A stretch of DNA of 39,001 nt from Gemmatimonadota bacterium (GTDB taxonomy: Bacteria; Latescibacterota; UBA2968). The position numbers were made by a program, and so were the translations under genes. The notes below the pieces were generated by a model. The model searched no databases. It was not told the origin of the DNA and was given only the letters and a program-made list of their open reading frames with translations. Shown one piece after another: positions 15,079 to 23,989 of this stretch. Every line of letters starts with the position of its first letter. Position 1 is the stretch's first letter. The stretch covers positions 1 to 39,001 of the forward strand of contig JAPOXY010000215.1 of the NCBI GenBank assembly GCA_026706845.1, written 5' to 3'.

Positions 15079-17376
15079 GTGGCAAACGCTTCCGAGATAA
15101 ATCTGCTGGAAATCCCTCCACAGCACATTTTAGATAGCCTTGTCCCATCGCAAGAAACGGTTCAATTATCGGCCAGTACCGACATCCGTCTCGATGGCAC
15201 ATATGGAACCGCTTATCTCCTCGCCACAGACAAACACCTGTTTGCAATTAGCCCCAATGGCGATTCCACGCCACACACAGAGCGCATTCCACTTTCCGAA
15301 ATTACCAATCTCGAAGTCAAAGACCTGTTTGGCAACAGCTTGCTCAAAGTCCGCACCGCAACCACGGGCGCCACACTCGCGCGATTTACCAAAGGCCAGA
15401 ACCAGAAATTCAATCGGATAACGCACCGACTTGAGGCCCTTGTAAAAGACGCGCGCAAAACCGAAGACAAAATCGCAAAAGGCCAACTTGGGCGCGCGAT
15501 TTCAGGTAGGCGGTGCGACGTGTGCGGCACAATCATTTCGCGCAGGGTGGGAGTCTGCACCAACTGCCTCGACACCCGCAAACTGCTGTATCGCTTGCTC
15601 GCCTACGCGCGTCCCTACTGGAAGCTCGGAACTCTGAGTCTTGCCCTGCTCCTCACCTCAACCTTTATTGGCCTTACCCCACCGCTTTTGATGCGCGACC
15701 TCATCGATGGCGTACTCGCACCTTCGGCAGATTATGAGACGACCATTTTCCGCGATATCACAAACAGCATATTTGGGATACCTACCGGATACCAAATCCT
15801 CTATTTTCTCGTGGGCCTGCTCCTGCTGATCAACCTCTCACAATCGGGCCTTCGCGCCATACGCTCGTATATCCTGTCCGTTCTTGGACAGAAAATCACC
15901 TATAACCTCAGGAATGAGGTCTATCAGCACCTCCACCGCCATTCTCTCAGCTTCTACAACGAACGCGAAACTGGCACCATTATGGCCAGCATCACCCAGG
16001 ATGTGGGCCGCCTGCAAGATTTTATCAGCGATGGCCTGCAAGAAATTATCCGCGACATCGTTACCATCGCCTTTATATGCGGCATTCTATTCTGGCTCAA
16101 TGTCAAACTCGCCACCCTCGTCTTAATCCCCACACCCTTCCTGGTTATCGCAACCCTCAAATTTGGTCACCGCCTGCATCGCACCTATCGCGGCCTGTTT
16201 CGGCGTTGGGCGGCCATCAGCGCACTCCTTGCCGACACCATTCCCGGCGTGCGCGTGGTCAAAGCCTTTGCACAGGAAAAACGCGAAGTGGGTAAATTTC
16301 AGACGCGCAGCGAAGACCTCCTCAAGGGCGAAATCAAAATTGCGGGCATCCGCAGCATCTTCAGCCCCGTCATGGCTTTTATTACATCTATCGGAACGCT
16401 GATTATATGGCTCGTGGGGGGATCCTCGGTTCTCGACGGCGCTTTGACCCTGGGCAACTTTGTGGCATTTACGCAGTACATGTGGCGTTTTTACGGCCCG
16501 GTTGAAAGCCTCTGCCGCCTCAACCACCGCTTCCAGCGAGCCGCGTCTTCTGCCGAACGGGTCTTTGAAGTGCTCGATACTCAGCCCGACGTAACCGACA
16601 GGCGCTCCGCATACGCCATGCCCGCCATTGAAGGACGTATCCAATTTGACGACGTAACATTTTCTTATGAAACCGACAAACCCGTTCTCAAAAATCTCAA
16701 TTTTACCGTTGAACCTGGCGAAATGATCGGCCTTGCCGGGCATTCTGGCGCGGGCAAAAGCACCCTGATCAACCTGATTTGTAGATTTTACGACATTGAG
16801 GACGGCGCGATTTTAATCGACGGACGCGATATCCGCGATGTCACCCTCAAATCTCTGCGCGATCAGATCGGCGTCGTTCTGCAAGACCCCTTTCTCTTCA
16901 ATGGACCCATAGCCGAAAACATCGCTTATGGCAACCCCGATGCGTCACTCGATGAAATCGTCGCAGCCGCCAAAACAGCCAATGCACACGATTTTATCCT
17001 TCGCCTGCCCGATAGTTACGACACACCCGTAGGTGAACGCGGCGTTCGGCTCTCGGGCGGCGAAAGGCAGCGCATCTCCATTGCGCGCGCGATTCTGCGA
17101 AACCCACGCATTCTCATTCTCGATGAAGCCACCTCCAGCATGGATACCGAGACAGAATCGCAGATCCAGGAAGCCCTTTACAGACTCGTGCAAGGGCGCA
17201 CGACATTTGCCATAGCCCATCGCCTCTCCACGCTCAAACACGCAGACCGCCTCTTCATCATCGACAAGGGCTTACTCGCCGAGATGGGATCACACGCCGA
17301 ACTCATCGCCTATGATGGCATTTACGCGCGCCTTTGCCGCATGCAAACTGAACTGTCCAAACTACGTGCGTGGTAG
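15079..17376 (+). CDS. ABC exporter (ABCB-type half transporter) with N-terminal PH-like region and zinc ribbon
   Basis: The start is the GTG at 15079, with AGGAG at 15067-15071. The 765-residue protein has an extra N-terminal soluble region. Residues 1-125 look like a bacterial PH-type domain (TAYLLATDKHLFAISP, IPLSEITNLEVKDLFGN). A zinc ribbon follows, with Cys146, 149, 160 and 163 (CDVCG...CTNC). The exporter part has six membrane segments over about 175-470. The nucleotide-binding domain has Walker A GHSGAGKST (about 554-562), signature LSGGERQRIS, Walker B ILILDEATSS and H-loop AHRLST. It would work as a homodimer in the inner membrane. A DUF1854 gene follows after 17 nt. I recall this pair from cyanophycin loci in proteobacteria, but no cyanophycin gene is seen here. 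Confidence 0.92.
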   Translation: MANASEINLLEIPPQHILDSLVPSQETVQLSASTDIRLDGTYGTAYLLATDKHLFAISPNGDSTPHTERIPLSEITNLEVKDLFGNSLLKVRTATTGATLARFTKGQNQKFNRITHRLEALVKDARKTEDKIAKGQLGRAISGRRCDVCGTIISRRVGVCTNCLDTRKLLYRLLAYARPYWKLGTLSLALLLTSTFIGLTPPLLMRDLIDGVLAPSADYETTIFRDITNSIFGIPTGYQILYFLVGLLLLINLSQSGLRAIRSYILSVLGQKITYNLRNEVYQHLHRHSLSFYNERETGTIMASITQDVGRLQDFISDGLQEIIRDIVTIAFICGILFWLNVKLATLVLIPTPFLVIATLKFGHRLHRTYRGLFRRWAAISALLADTIPGVRVVKAFAQEKREVGKFQTRSEDLLKGEIKIAGIRSIFSPVMAFITSIGTLIIWLVGGSSVLDGALTLGNFVAFTQYMWRFYGPVESLCRLNHRFQRAASSAERVFEVLDTQPDVTDRRSAYAMPAIEGRIQFDDVTFSYETDKPVLKNLNFTVEPGEMIGLAGHSGAGKSTLINLICRFYDIEDGAILIDGRDIRDVTLKSLRDQIGVVLQDPFLFNGPIAENIAYGNPDASLDEIVAAAKTANAHDFILRLPDSYDTPVGERGVRLSGGERQRISIARAILRNPRILILDEATSSMDTETESQIQEALYRLVQGRTTFAIAHRLSTLKHADRLFIIDKGLLAEMGSHAELIAYDGIYARLCRMQTELSKLRAW

Positions 17377-17393
17377 CGAACAAAGGTATATCA

Positions 17394-17903
17394 ATGTCTT
17401 CACTCCCCGACTTGACCAGCGGTCTCTCCCTCCTCGCGCCCCGCGATATTCGTCTGTATCTCGATGATTTTGACGACCTCACACTCGATCTGCGCGGTGA
17501 AATCCACGAGCGGATTGGTGTACAGCGCGCTTTTCCGCTCAACGCGTCCACAAAATTCATCGTGCTCCACGATTCAGACGGCAGCGAAATTGGCATTGTA
17601 CGCGACATGGTCGATCTCGACTCAGACAGCCGAGATGCATTAGAAATAGCACTCGAACAGGCATATTTTATGCCGCGTATTCTAAAAATAAATAGCATTG
17701 TTTCCAATTTCCACGTCCCCACATGGGATGTGGAAACAGATCGCGGGCATCGCGTATTTGAAATCCCCAGCAGCAAGCGCGACGTGCGCGTAATTGACGA
17801 CGTGCGCGTGATCCTGCGAGACGCCGATGGCAACCGCTACGAGATCGTCGATTACCGCCGCCTTGACCCCGAGAGCGTTGCATTTGTGGAAACCATTGTT
17901 TGA
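17394..17903 (+). CDS. DUF1854 family protein
   Basis: The ATG at 17394 has AAAGG at 17382-17386, 7 nt upstream; an in-frame GTG at 17370 lies within the previous gene. The 169-residue soluble protein matches DUF1854 as I recall it. It has APRDIRLYLDDFDDLTL near the start, an AFPL block, LHDSDGSEIGIVRDMVDLD, and a second half with HVPTWDVETDRGHRVFEI, RVILRDADGNRYEI and the end DPESVAFVETIV. No signal or membrane segment is present. DUF1854 genes tend to sit directly behind ABC exporters of the type encoded upstream, so the two probably form one unit. The molecular role is unknown. Confidence 0.85.
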   Translation: MSSLPDLTSGLSLLAPRDIRLYLDDFDDLTLDLRGEIHERIGVQRAFPLNASTKFIVLHDSDGSEIGIVRDMVDLDSDSRDALEIALEQAYFMPRILKINSIVSNFHVPTWDVETDRGHRVFEIPSSKRDVRVIDDVRVILRDADGNRYEIVDYRRLDPESVAFVETIV

Positions 17904-17987
17904 AATCTCTACCTGGGGAACAATCGCAATAATATTTTCGTCAAAATCAAAATCACTTGACGCGTTTATTCGCAGGAAGGAGGGACC

Positions 17988-20900
17988 ATGAAACTCAGTG
18001 AATTTGCCATTAATAAACCCATCAGCACCATTATGATTGTGCTCAGTATTATGATGATGGGTTTTATTTCTCTATTCAGACTGCCGCTCGAATACCTGCC
18101 CAGCCTGACATTTCCGCGCATCTTTGTTTCCGTCAATTATCCCTCCTCTTCTCCGGAAGAAATTGAGCGGTTCATCACGCGTCCCATCGAAGAAATCCTC
18201 GGCACTCTGTCGGGTGTTGAAAGCATCAGTTCTTCATCCAGCGGATCCAGTGCGCGCGTCGGCATGGAATTTGCAATGGATGCCGATATGGACATCATCG
18301 GTGTTCACATCCGCGACCGCCTCGATCAGGTTCGCGCCGACCTGCCCGCCGATGTCGATCGCATCGATATTCGCAGCTTCGACACCGAAGACTTTCCCGT
18401 CCTCGAATACTCCCTCACCTGGCTTGGCGAAAACAACCAGGAACTCGTCAACGTGTACAATCAGCTAATCTTGCCCAGAGTCCAGCGTCTCGAGGGTGTT
18501 GCCAATGTCGTGCTCGAGGGTTTGCGGGAAAAAGACCTCCTCATCGAAGTCGATCAAAAAGCCATGGTAGCCTATAAACTGGACTTCCGCACCATCAACC
18601 GCGCCCTGAATAGCAACAATATCAATGTCTCCGCGGGGTATGTCACCGAAGGCAACAAACGCCTCGCCGTTCGCAGCATGGGCGAGTTTGAAACCGTTGA
18701 TCAAATTCGCGATCTACCCATTCGCCCCAATCTCACCCTCGACGACATTGCCAATGTCACGTACGATTATCCCGAATCCCGCAGCTTTGAACGCCTCGAC
18801 GGACGCCCTTCGCTGAACCTTGAGGTCCAGAAAGCCTCAACCGCCAACATGGTCGATGTCTGCAAACTCGTGCGCGACGAACTCGCCCTCATCCATGAAG
18901 AGGTCGGCAAAGACAAGCTCCGAATGCACATGGTGCGCGACCGATCCATCGACGTGACAAATAGCATCACGAGCCTCAGCCAATCTGCTATTTTGGGTGG
19001 TCTGCTGGCCGTCATCGCCATCTTTATTTTTCTTCGCAACTTCCGCAGTACGCTCATCATCGGCTCTGCTATCCCCATCAGCGTGCTCACCGTATTCCTG
19101 ATCATGTACTTCATGCGCCAATCCGGATCAAACATCACCCTCAATCTCATTTCCATGATGGGTCTGATGGTCGCCATCGGCATGCTCGTTGATCCCGCGG
19201 TCGTGGCACTTGAAAATATCTTTCGCAAGCGGTTTGAAGAAGGGCAAGATGCCAGGCACGCCGCGCTTGAGGGCAGCGATGAAATCGGACTTCCCGTCCT
19301 CGCCGCATCGCTCACGACCATCTGCGTATTTATTCCGGTCATTTTTGTCACTGATTCGCGCACCTCGCTCTTCATGCGCGACTTTGCCATTACAGTAATC
19401 ATATCCGTTATTGCCTCGTTTTCTATCGCGCTCTCACTCATTCCACTGGCAGCCTCTCGCGCATTCAAGCACGATGGACAACTCCTCGATCGCATTCTCA
19501 AGAGCATCGTCGGCCTTGTAGCCGCGCTCGGCCTGGGTACCCTTATTTACTACACGGACTTCAGCAAAATTGATTACGCAGGTCTGTGGGCAAACGCCAA
19601 TAAGACCATCAGCGCGCTGCCGTTATTTGCCAAAATTGGTTTTCCCGGCGTCATTGCCTCGACAGTCTTTCTCTATTTTCGCTACCGCGCAATCGGCCCC
19701 AAAGCCCTCTATGCCAAATTGGTCTCTTCTACCCTTCACTACCGCTGGGCAACCCTCTCGGTGGCATGTGTCCTGCTCTTTATGGGCAACTACATCTATG
19801 GCAAAGTAGAACAACAGCCCTTCCGCTATCAACCCAGCCGCGCCGTAAGGCTCACCATTGAAATGCCCCGGAGTTACGATGTAGATAAAGCGCGTGAAAT
19901 CTTCAAAATTGCCGAAGACATGCTCATCCCCTTAAAAGACGAACTCGACATCGAAGCCATTGGCAGCCGATACAGTGGTCGGCGGGGCACACGCCTGACC
20001 CTTTATCTCACGCCGGCAGACGAAGGCAAACTCACCACAGATGAAGTTCAGCGCAAAGTTATGGCCCTCCTGCCCAAAGACATTCCGGGCGTGCGTTTCA
20101 AATCCGGCGGTGGGCGCGGAAGTTCTGCTGTGGGGGCTGGCGTTCAACTCAAAGGACGCAACCAGGAAACACTGGCCATTTTGGCCGAAGACATTGAAAC
20201 CAGCATGCAGGGCATGCCCGGTGTTCACGAAATACAGACCAGTCTCGAAAGTGGAACCGAGGAGATTCGCGTCACGGTCAATCGCGAACGCGCACAGCGC
20301 TACGGCCTCTCGCCTCGCGATATTGCAACCACCATCGCCTCTGCGCTCGGCTCACGCGGCGGCTCCAACTTCAAAACTCCCGACGGTGAAATCGACATCA
20401 CAGTACTGTTGCGCGAAGAAGACCGCGCCACCCTCGAACAGCTCAAAACAACGGAATTTGAAAGCGACAATGGCGGCATGGTTACCTTCTCCAGTCTGGC
20501 GAATTTCGACCTGACAACGGGCACCAACACCATTCGACGCGAAGACCGCATGTCAACCGTAACCGTTTTTGCCAACACAGACCAACAAGCGGTCTTCCGC
20601 GTTGGCCGGATCATGAAAGCACGCATGGAAGGCGTGCCCCTGCCCAAGGGATATACCTATGAAATGGACCGCCGCTTCAGATCGATGAATGCAGAACAGG
20701 GTCAGGATTTTGAGACCCTGATTTTAGCACTCATTCTCATTTACATCATCATGGCCTCGCTCTTTGAGTCCTATGTCCATCCGCTCACCATTATGTTCTG
20801 CATCTTCTTTGCATTCATCGGCGTCGCGCTCGGTCTCTACACCTTCAAGATCGCCATGGACAGCAATGCTAAATACGGCCTTCTCGTACTCTTTGGCATT

Positions 20901-21242
20901 GTGGTCAACAACGGTATTGTCCTGGTCGATCATATCAACAGATACCGAAAACAGGGGCTTGTTCGCCGCGATGCCATTATTCGCGGTGGGCAAGACCGCT
21001 TGCGTCCGATTATGATGACTGCCACGACCACTATTATTGGCCTGATGCCTCTGGTATTGCCGATGCTCTTTGGCAATGCAGAAGGTACCTCAAGGCGCTG
21101 GGGCCCAATCGGCCTGGTGGTTATTTCCGGACTGTCCATCTCAACAATTTTAACCCTCGTGCTCCTGCCCACGGTCTATTCCCTCATGGATGACCTCTCC
21201 CAATTTGCCAAGCGCGTCACAGCCGTAGCACGCGCACAATAA
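17988..21242 (+). CDS. RND efflux transporter permease (AcrB/HAE1-like)
   Basis: A 1084-residue RND permease with AAGGAGGG just before the ATG. The N terminus (KLSEFAINKPISTIMIVLS) carries TM1, followed by the first porter loop (YPSSSPEEIERFITRPIEE). The TM4 proton-relay segment is MLVDPAVVALENI, where most relatives have DNAIVVVEN, so only one of the usual acidic-rich features is obvious. The second porter loop (about 610-880) and TM8-12 follow, ending LLPTVYSLMDDL. Between TM6 and TM7 there are two additional hydrophobic stretches (near residues 505-520 and 545-565), making the protein longer than usual. No adaptor (MFP) or outer-membrane channel gene is adjacent, although this pump normally needs both. 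Confidence 0.92.
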   Translation: MKLSEFAINKPISTIMIVLSIMMMGFISLFRLPLEYLPSLTFPRIFVSVNYPSSSPEEIERFITRPIEEILGTLSGVESISSSSSGSSARVGMEFAMDADMDIIGVHIRDRLDQVRADLPADVDRIDIRSFDTEDFPVLEYSLTWLGENNQELVNVYNQLILPRVQRLEGVANVVLEGLREKDLLIEVDQKAMVAYKLDFRTINRALNSNNINVSAGYVTEGNKRLAVRSMGEFETVDQIRDLPIRPNLTLDDIANVTYDYPESRSFERLDGRPSLNLEVQKASTANMVDVCKLVRDELALIHEEVGKDKLRMHMVRDRSIDVTNSITSLSQSAILGGLLAVIAIFIFLRNFRSTLIIGSAIPISVLTVFLIMYFMRQSGSNITLNLISMMGLMVAIGMLVDPAVVALENIFRKRFEEGQDARHAALEGSDEIGLPVLAASLTTICVFIPVIFVTDSRTSLFMRDFAITVIISVIASFSIALSLIPLAASRAFKHDGQLLDRILKSIVGLVAALGLGTLIYYTDFSKIDYAGLWANANKTISALPLFAKIGFPGVIASTVFLYFRYRAIGPKALYAKLVSSTLHYRWATLSVACVLLFMGNYIYGKVEQQPFRYQPSRAVRLTIEMPRSYDVDKAREIFKIAEDMLIPLKDELDIEAIGSRYSGRRGTRLTLYLTPADEGKLTTDEVQRKVMALLPKDIPGVRFKSGGGRGSSAVGAGVQLKGRNQETLAILAEDIETSMQGMPGVHEIQTSLESGTEEIRVTVNRERAQRYGLSPRDIATTIASALGSRGGSNFKTPDGEIDITVLLREEDRATLEQLKTTEFESDNGGMVTFSSLANFDLTTGTNTIRREDRMSTVTVFANTDQQAVFRVGRIMKARMEGVPLPKGYTYEMDRRFRSMNAEQGQDFETLILALILIYIIMASLFESYVHPLTIMFCIFFAFIGVALGLYTFKIAMDSNAKYGLLVLFGIVVNNGIVLVDHINRYRKQGLVRRDAIIRGGQDRLRPIMMTATTTIIGLMPLVLPMLFGNAEGTSRRWGPIGLVVISGLSISTILTLVLLPTVYSLMDDLSQFAKRVTAVARAQ

Positions 21243-21246
21243 AAAA

Positions 21247-21286
21247 AGCCCAGAGCAGTCGGTATTCACACCGGGCGCTCTGGGCT
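21247..21286. terminator. Strong hairpin between convergent RND and bactofilin genes
   Basis: AGCCCAGAGC (21247-21256) and GCTCTGGGCT (21277-21286) form a perfect 10-bp stem, and CGGT/ACCG inside the 20-nt loop can extend it. On the minus strand seven T residues follow the stem, a classical intrinsic terminator for the bactofilin gene. On the plus strand it is followed by 17 A residues, not T. Confidence 0.8.
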
Positions 21287-21338
21287 AAAAAAAAAAAAAA
21301 AAATGCTCTACACTTCCCCGCGCAGAGCCTCTTCTGTC

Positions 21339-21707
21339 TCATCTGATGTGATCAACTTCCTGTACCTCACTGCCCGCATCGCAGTCGGCTTTAAAAACAG
21401 CGCCATCTTCAACGATCAAGACGCCTGTTTGAATTTTCCCAATAAAAGTGGCTTGCGACTGCAAATGCACTTTCTCTTCAGCCACCAGATTCCCCACAAT
21501 GCGCCCACTGATCAATGCGTCGCGCACCTTCACATTGGCCTCGACAACACCCGACTTCCCCACAATCAGCGTACCGGAGGACTCGAGTTCTCCCTTTAAG
21601 ACCCCATCCACACGCACGCCAGCCTCAATTTGAAAATGGCCTTCAGAAACTGCCCCACGCCCAATAATAGTATTCATGGTCTTGTCAAAATTTGTATTGC
21701 GATCCAC
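21339..21707 (-). CDS. Bactofilin (polymer-forming cytoskeletal protein)
   Basis: The GTG at 21707 is taken as start because AGGAGA lies 8 nt upstream and the result is a 122-residue protein of normal bactofilin size; an internal ATG giving MNTIIGRG is a possible later start. The core is a right-handed beta-helix of short repeats: VRVDGVLKGELESSGTLIVG, VEANVKVRDALISGRIVGNL, EKVHLQSQATFIGKIQT and VLIVEDGAVFKADC. Bactofilins self-assemble into nucleotide-independent filaments that help shape the cell, place envelope enzymes or anchor DNA. The gene is monocistronic, with its own promoter and terminator. Confidence 0.9.
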   Translation of the reverse strand: MDRNTNFDKTMNTIIGRGAVSEGHFQIEAGVRVDGVLKGELESSGTLIVGKSGVVEANVKVRDALISGRIVGNLVAEEKVHLQSQATFIGKIQTGVLIVEDGAVFKADCDAGSEVQEVDHIR

Positions 21708-21743
21708 GGATCTCGTCTCCTGAAAATTTTTCAACGGGCACCT

Positions 21744-21771
21744 AATATAAATCTTCTGCATTTCGAGTCAA
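21744..21771 (-). promoter_or_regulatory. Predicted sigma70-type promoter for the bactofilin gene
   Basis: On the minus strand TTGACT (21771-21766) and TATATT (21749-21744) each match the consensus at five of six positions, with a 16-nt spacer. The -10 box lies 36 nt before the GTG start at 21707. Confidence 0.5.
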
Positions 21772-21792
21772 TTTCTTTCTCGAACTTTCCGC

Positions 21793-21821
21793 TTGACAAG
21801 TATTTTCTACAGGCGTACTTT
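21793..21821 (+). promoter_or_regulatory. Possible promoter for the lectin-transporter genes
   Basis: A perfect -35 box TTGACA (21793-21798) is followed after 17 nt by TACTTT (21816-21821), which matches the -10 consensus at only three positions. It lies 35 nt before the lectin GTG at 21857 and is divergent from the bactofilin promoter. Confidence 0.4.
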
Positions 21822-21856
21822 GCGAGCCGTTTTTCACCCAAAACCAAGGAGAAACT

Positions 21857-22231
21857 GTGGCGTTCACAATTACTAAAACCGTTCGTCCAAACGCCGTGTG
21901 GCAAGAAATGTATCTCCAGATACAAAAAGACCAGCGCATAATTATCACTGCAGAGGGCCTCTGGTCTCCCGAGATGCGTCCGCTCACCATTGTCTGGTGT
22001 GGTCCCGATGGCATTGAAGGGCGTCCCGCCGATGAACAATATCTCTTGCCCGGCACAAATGTGGGAGCGCTCGTTGGACGCATTGGCGACAGCCCCATTC
22101 TTTCAGTGGGCAATTATTTCGATTTTTATTCTCCCTACGAAGGCCCGCTATTTCTCGCGATGAATGAAAATCCCGAATACCACAGCCAGGCCGGTTCTCT
22201 CCACGCGCAAATCATCTTGTTCGACCTGTGA
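21857..22231 (+). CDS. Small LecA (PA-IL)-like lectin-fold protein
   Basis: The start is the GTG at 21857, with AAGGAG at 21846-21851. The 124-residue protein has no signal peptide or membrane segment. The pattern resembles Pseudomonas LecA: a strand with RIIITAEGLWSP, then GPDG, NVGALVGRIGDSP, FDFYSPYEGPLFLAMNEN and GSLHAQIILFD. In LecA the matching C-terminal loop binds Ca and galactose through Asp and Asn residues; here it reads NENPEYHSQAG, so sugar binding is uncertain. Its stop codon overlaps the GTG of the ABC permease gene (GTGA), so the two are translated together, an unusual partnership. Confidence 0.65.
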   Translation: MAFTITKTVRPNAVWQEMYLQIQKDQRIIITAEGLWSPEMRPLTIVWCGPDGIEGRPADEQYLLPGTNVGALVGRIGDSPILSVGNYFDFYSPYEGPLFLAMNENPEYHSQAGSLHAQIILFDL

Positions 22232-23010
22232 AACTAATTCGTTTTTTTGCCCGAGAATACGCCCTTTCAGGGCTGTTTATCATCCTCCTGCTCGGCTTGT
22301 GGGAAATAGTCGTGCGGGCCCTCGACCTCGCTGCATTTATCCTCCCGCCGCCCTCTCAAATTCTGTCCAAATTTGCCGCATCCCATCGCCTCCTGCTCTC
22401 TCATGGCCTCGTCACACTCACCGAAGCCCTCGGCGGCTTTTTTACAGGCGCGTCATCGGGGCTACTCTGCGCCATAGCAATGGCCCGATCCCGCCTGATC
22501 GAACGGATGCTCTATCCGCTGGTCATCTCCACCCAGACCTTCCCCAAAGAGGCACTGGCGCCTGTCTTTGTCATCTGGTTTGGGTTTGGTCTTTTGCCCA
22601 AAGTGATTATTGCGGGCCTCATTTCCTTTTTCCCCGTTGTGATCAACACCACGCGCGGTCTCTTATCCGTTGACAAATCCATCCTCGACTTGATGCGTTC
22701 GCTCTCGGCCAGCCAGCGACAAGTTTTTTTTAAAGTGCGCCTGCCCAATGCCATTCCCTATCTTTTTGCCGCACTCAAAATGTGCATCACGCTCAGTGTG
22801 ATTGGCGCAGTTGTCGGCGAATTTGTCGGCTCCAGTGCGGGTCTGGGCCACCTCATTCGACTCGCCAATTCAGAACTCGCCACCGATTTGATGTTTGCCG
22901 CTCTGCTCGCACTCGGATGTATGGGCACGGGCCTGTTTCTGCTCGTTGATGGCCTTGAGAAAACAGCCCTGCGCCGCTGGGGCGGTGCCGTTGAAACCAT
23001 AGGTCGCTAA
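22228..23010 (+). CDS. NitT/TauT-type ABC transporter permease (SsuC/TauC-like)
   Basis: The GTG at 22228 overlaps the lectin stop. The 260-residue inner-membrane protein has about six helices and the BPD_transp_1 family landmarks: FILPPPSQILSKF, HGLVTLTEALGGFFTG, TFPKEALAPVFVIWFGFGLLPK, and the coupling EAA-type loop with LSASQRQVFFKVRLPNAIPYLFAALKMCITLSVIGAVVGEFVG. It would form a homodimer with an ATPase. The substrate-binding lipoprotein gene follows after 13 nt. No ATP-binding gene occurs in this cluster, so the ATPase must be encoded elsewhere or shared. Confidence 0.92.
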   Translation: MKLIRFFAREYALSGLFIILLLGLWEIVVRALDLAAFILPPPSQILSKFAASHRLLLSHGLVTLTEALGGFFTGASSGLLCAIAMARSRLIERMLYPLVISTQTFPKEALAPVFVIWFGFGLLPKVIIAGLISFFPVVINTTRGLLSVDKSILDLMRSLSASQRQVFFKVRLPNAIPYLFAALKMCITLSVIGAVVGEFVGSSAGLGHLIRLANSELATDLMFAALLALGCMGTGLFLLVDGLEKTALRRWGGAVETIGR

Positions 23011-23023
23011 AAGGAGTATTCCC

Positions 23024-23989
23024 ATGAAAAAAATATTCATCGCTCTTGCCCTTGCACTCATCACTCTATCCTGTGCGGATACAGAAAAAACAAAAGTACA
23101 ATTCATTCTCGACTGGAAGGCGCAGATGGAACACGCGGGCTTTTTTGTCGCCAAACAAAAGGGGTTTTACGAACAAGAGGGTCTTGAAATCGAAATCCTC
23201 GAAGGCAGTGGTGCCCCCACTGCGGCCCGCGTCGTGGGCAACGGCACCTACAAACTCGGCGTAGCCAGCGGATCGGCAACTGTTATGGCAAGAGCGCGCG
23301 ACATCCCCATTGTATCGCTCGCCGTAATCAATCAGCAAACCCCGGTGGTCGTTTATTCGCTCGTAGAAAAAAATATCACAACACCTGCAGATCTAATCGG
23401 CAAAAGCATTGGCGTCAATATCGGCGGCACGAAACACCGCGAATTTCAAGCCTTCTTGCGCCACCAGAATATCTCTGAAGAAGACATACAACTCATGGGC
23501 ATGAGTGAAGCCAGCCCGGCACCACTCCTCGCAGGTCAAGTCGATGCCATGCTCGGATATACAGAAGACCAACCCGTCACAGTCGAACTCCAGGGCCACG
23601 CGGTCAACCGTCTTGCCCTATCGGATTACGGCATCGATGTATATAGCACCAATATCATTGCCAATGAGTCTTTTCTCAAAGAAAATCCCGATCTGATCAA
23701 ACGCTTTTTGCGGGCGAGCCTGCGCGGATGGCAACATGCCGTCGATCATCCCAAAGATGCGGTAGCAGCCTACATGGCCGCGCGTCCCGAAAGCGACGAG
23801 GCCTTCAATCGCGCCAATTTCAAATATCTGATCCCCTTGTTGCAGAGTGCTGACACACAACAACAGGGCCTGGGCGCGCAGACAAAAGCAAAGTGGCAAC
23901 AAACACAGGATATCCTCCACAGCCTGGACATGATCGACCAAAAAGTCGATCTCAACCTGCTCTTCACCACGGCATTTATGCCTGAGTGA
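23024..23989 (+). CDS. NMT1/THI5-like ABC transporter substrate-binding lipoprotein
   Basis: A 321-residue protein with AAGGAG at 23011-23016 and a lipoprotein signal (KKIFIALALALITLSC, Cys17). The mature start VQFILDWKAQMEHAGFFVAKQKGFYEQEGLEIEI is the hallmark of the NMT1/THI5-like group, which binds pyrimidine (thiamine precursor), riboflavin, sulfonates or similar compounds. Further blocks are GVASGSATVMARARDIPIVSLAV, LIGKSIGVNIGGTKHREFQAFL and YGIDVYSTNIIANESFLKENPDLIKRFLRASLRGW. The ligand is not decidable by eye. The 3' end overlaps the end of the convergent amidase gene by 14 nt. Confidence 0.9.
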   Translation: MKKIFIALALALITLSCADTEKTKVQFILDWKAQMEHAGFFVAKQKGFYEQEGLEIEILEGSGAPTAARVVGNGTYKLGVASGSATVMARARDIPIVSLAVINQQTPVVVYSLVEKNITTPADLIGKSIGVNIGGTKHREFQAFLRHQNISEEDIQLMGMSEASPAPLLAGQVDAMLGYTEDQPVTVELQGHAVNRLALSDYGIDVYSTNIIANESFLKENPDLIKRFLRASLRGWQHAVDHPKDAVAAYMAARPESDEAFNRANFKYLIPLLQSADTQQQGLGAQTKAKWQQTQDILHSLDMIDQKVDLNLLFTTAFMPE

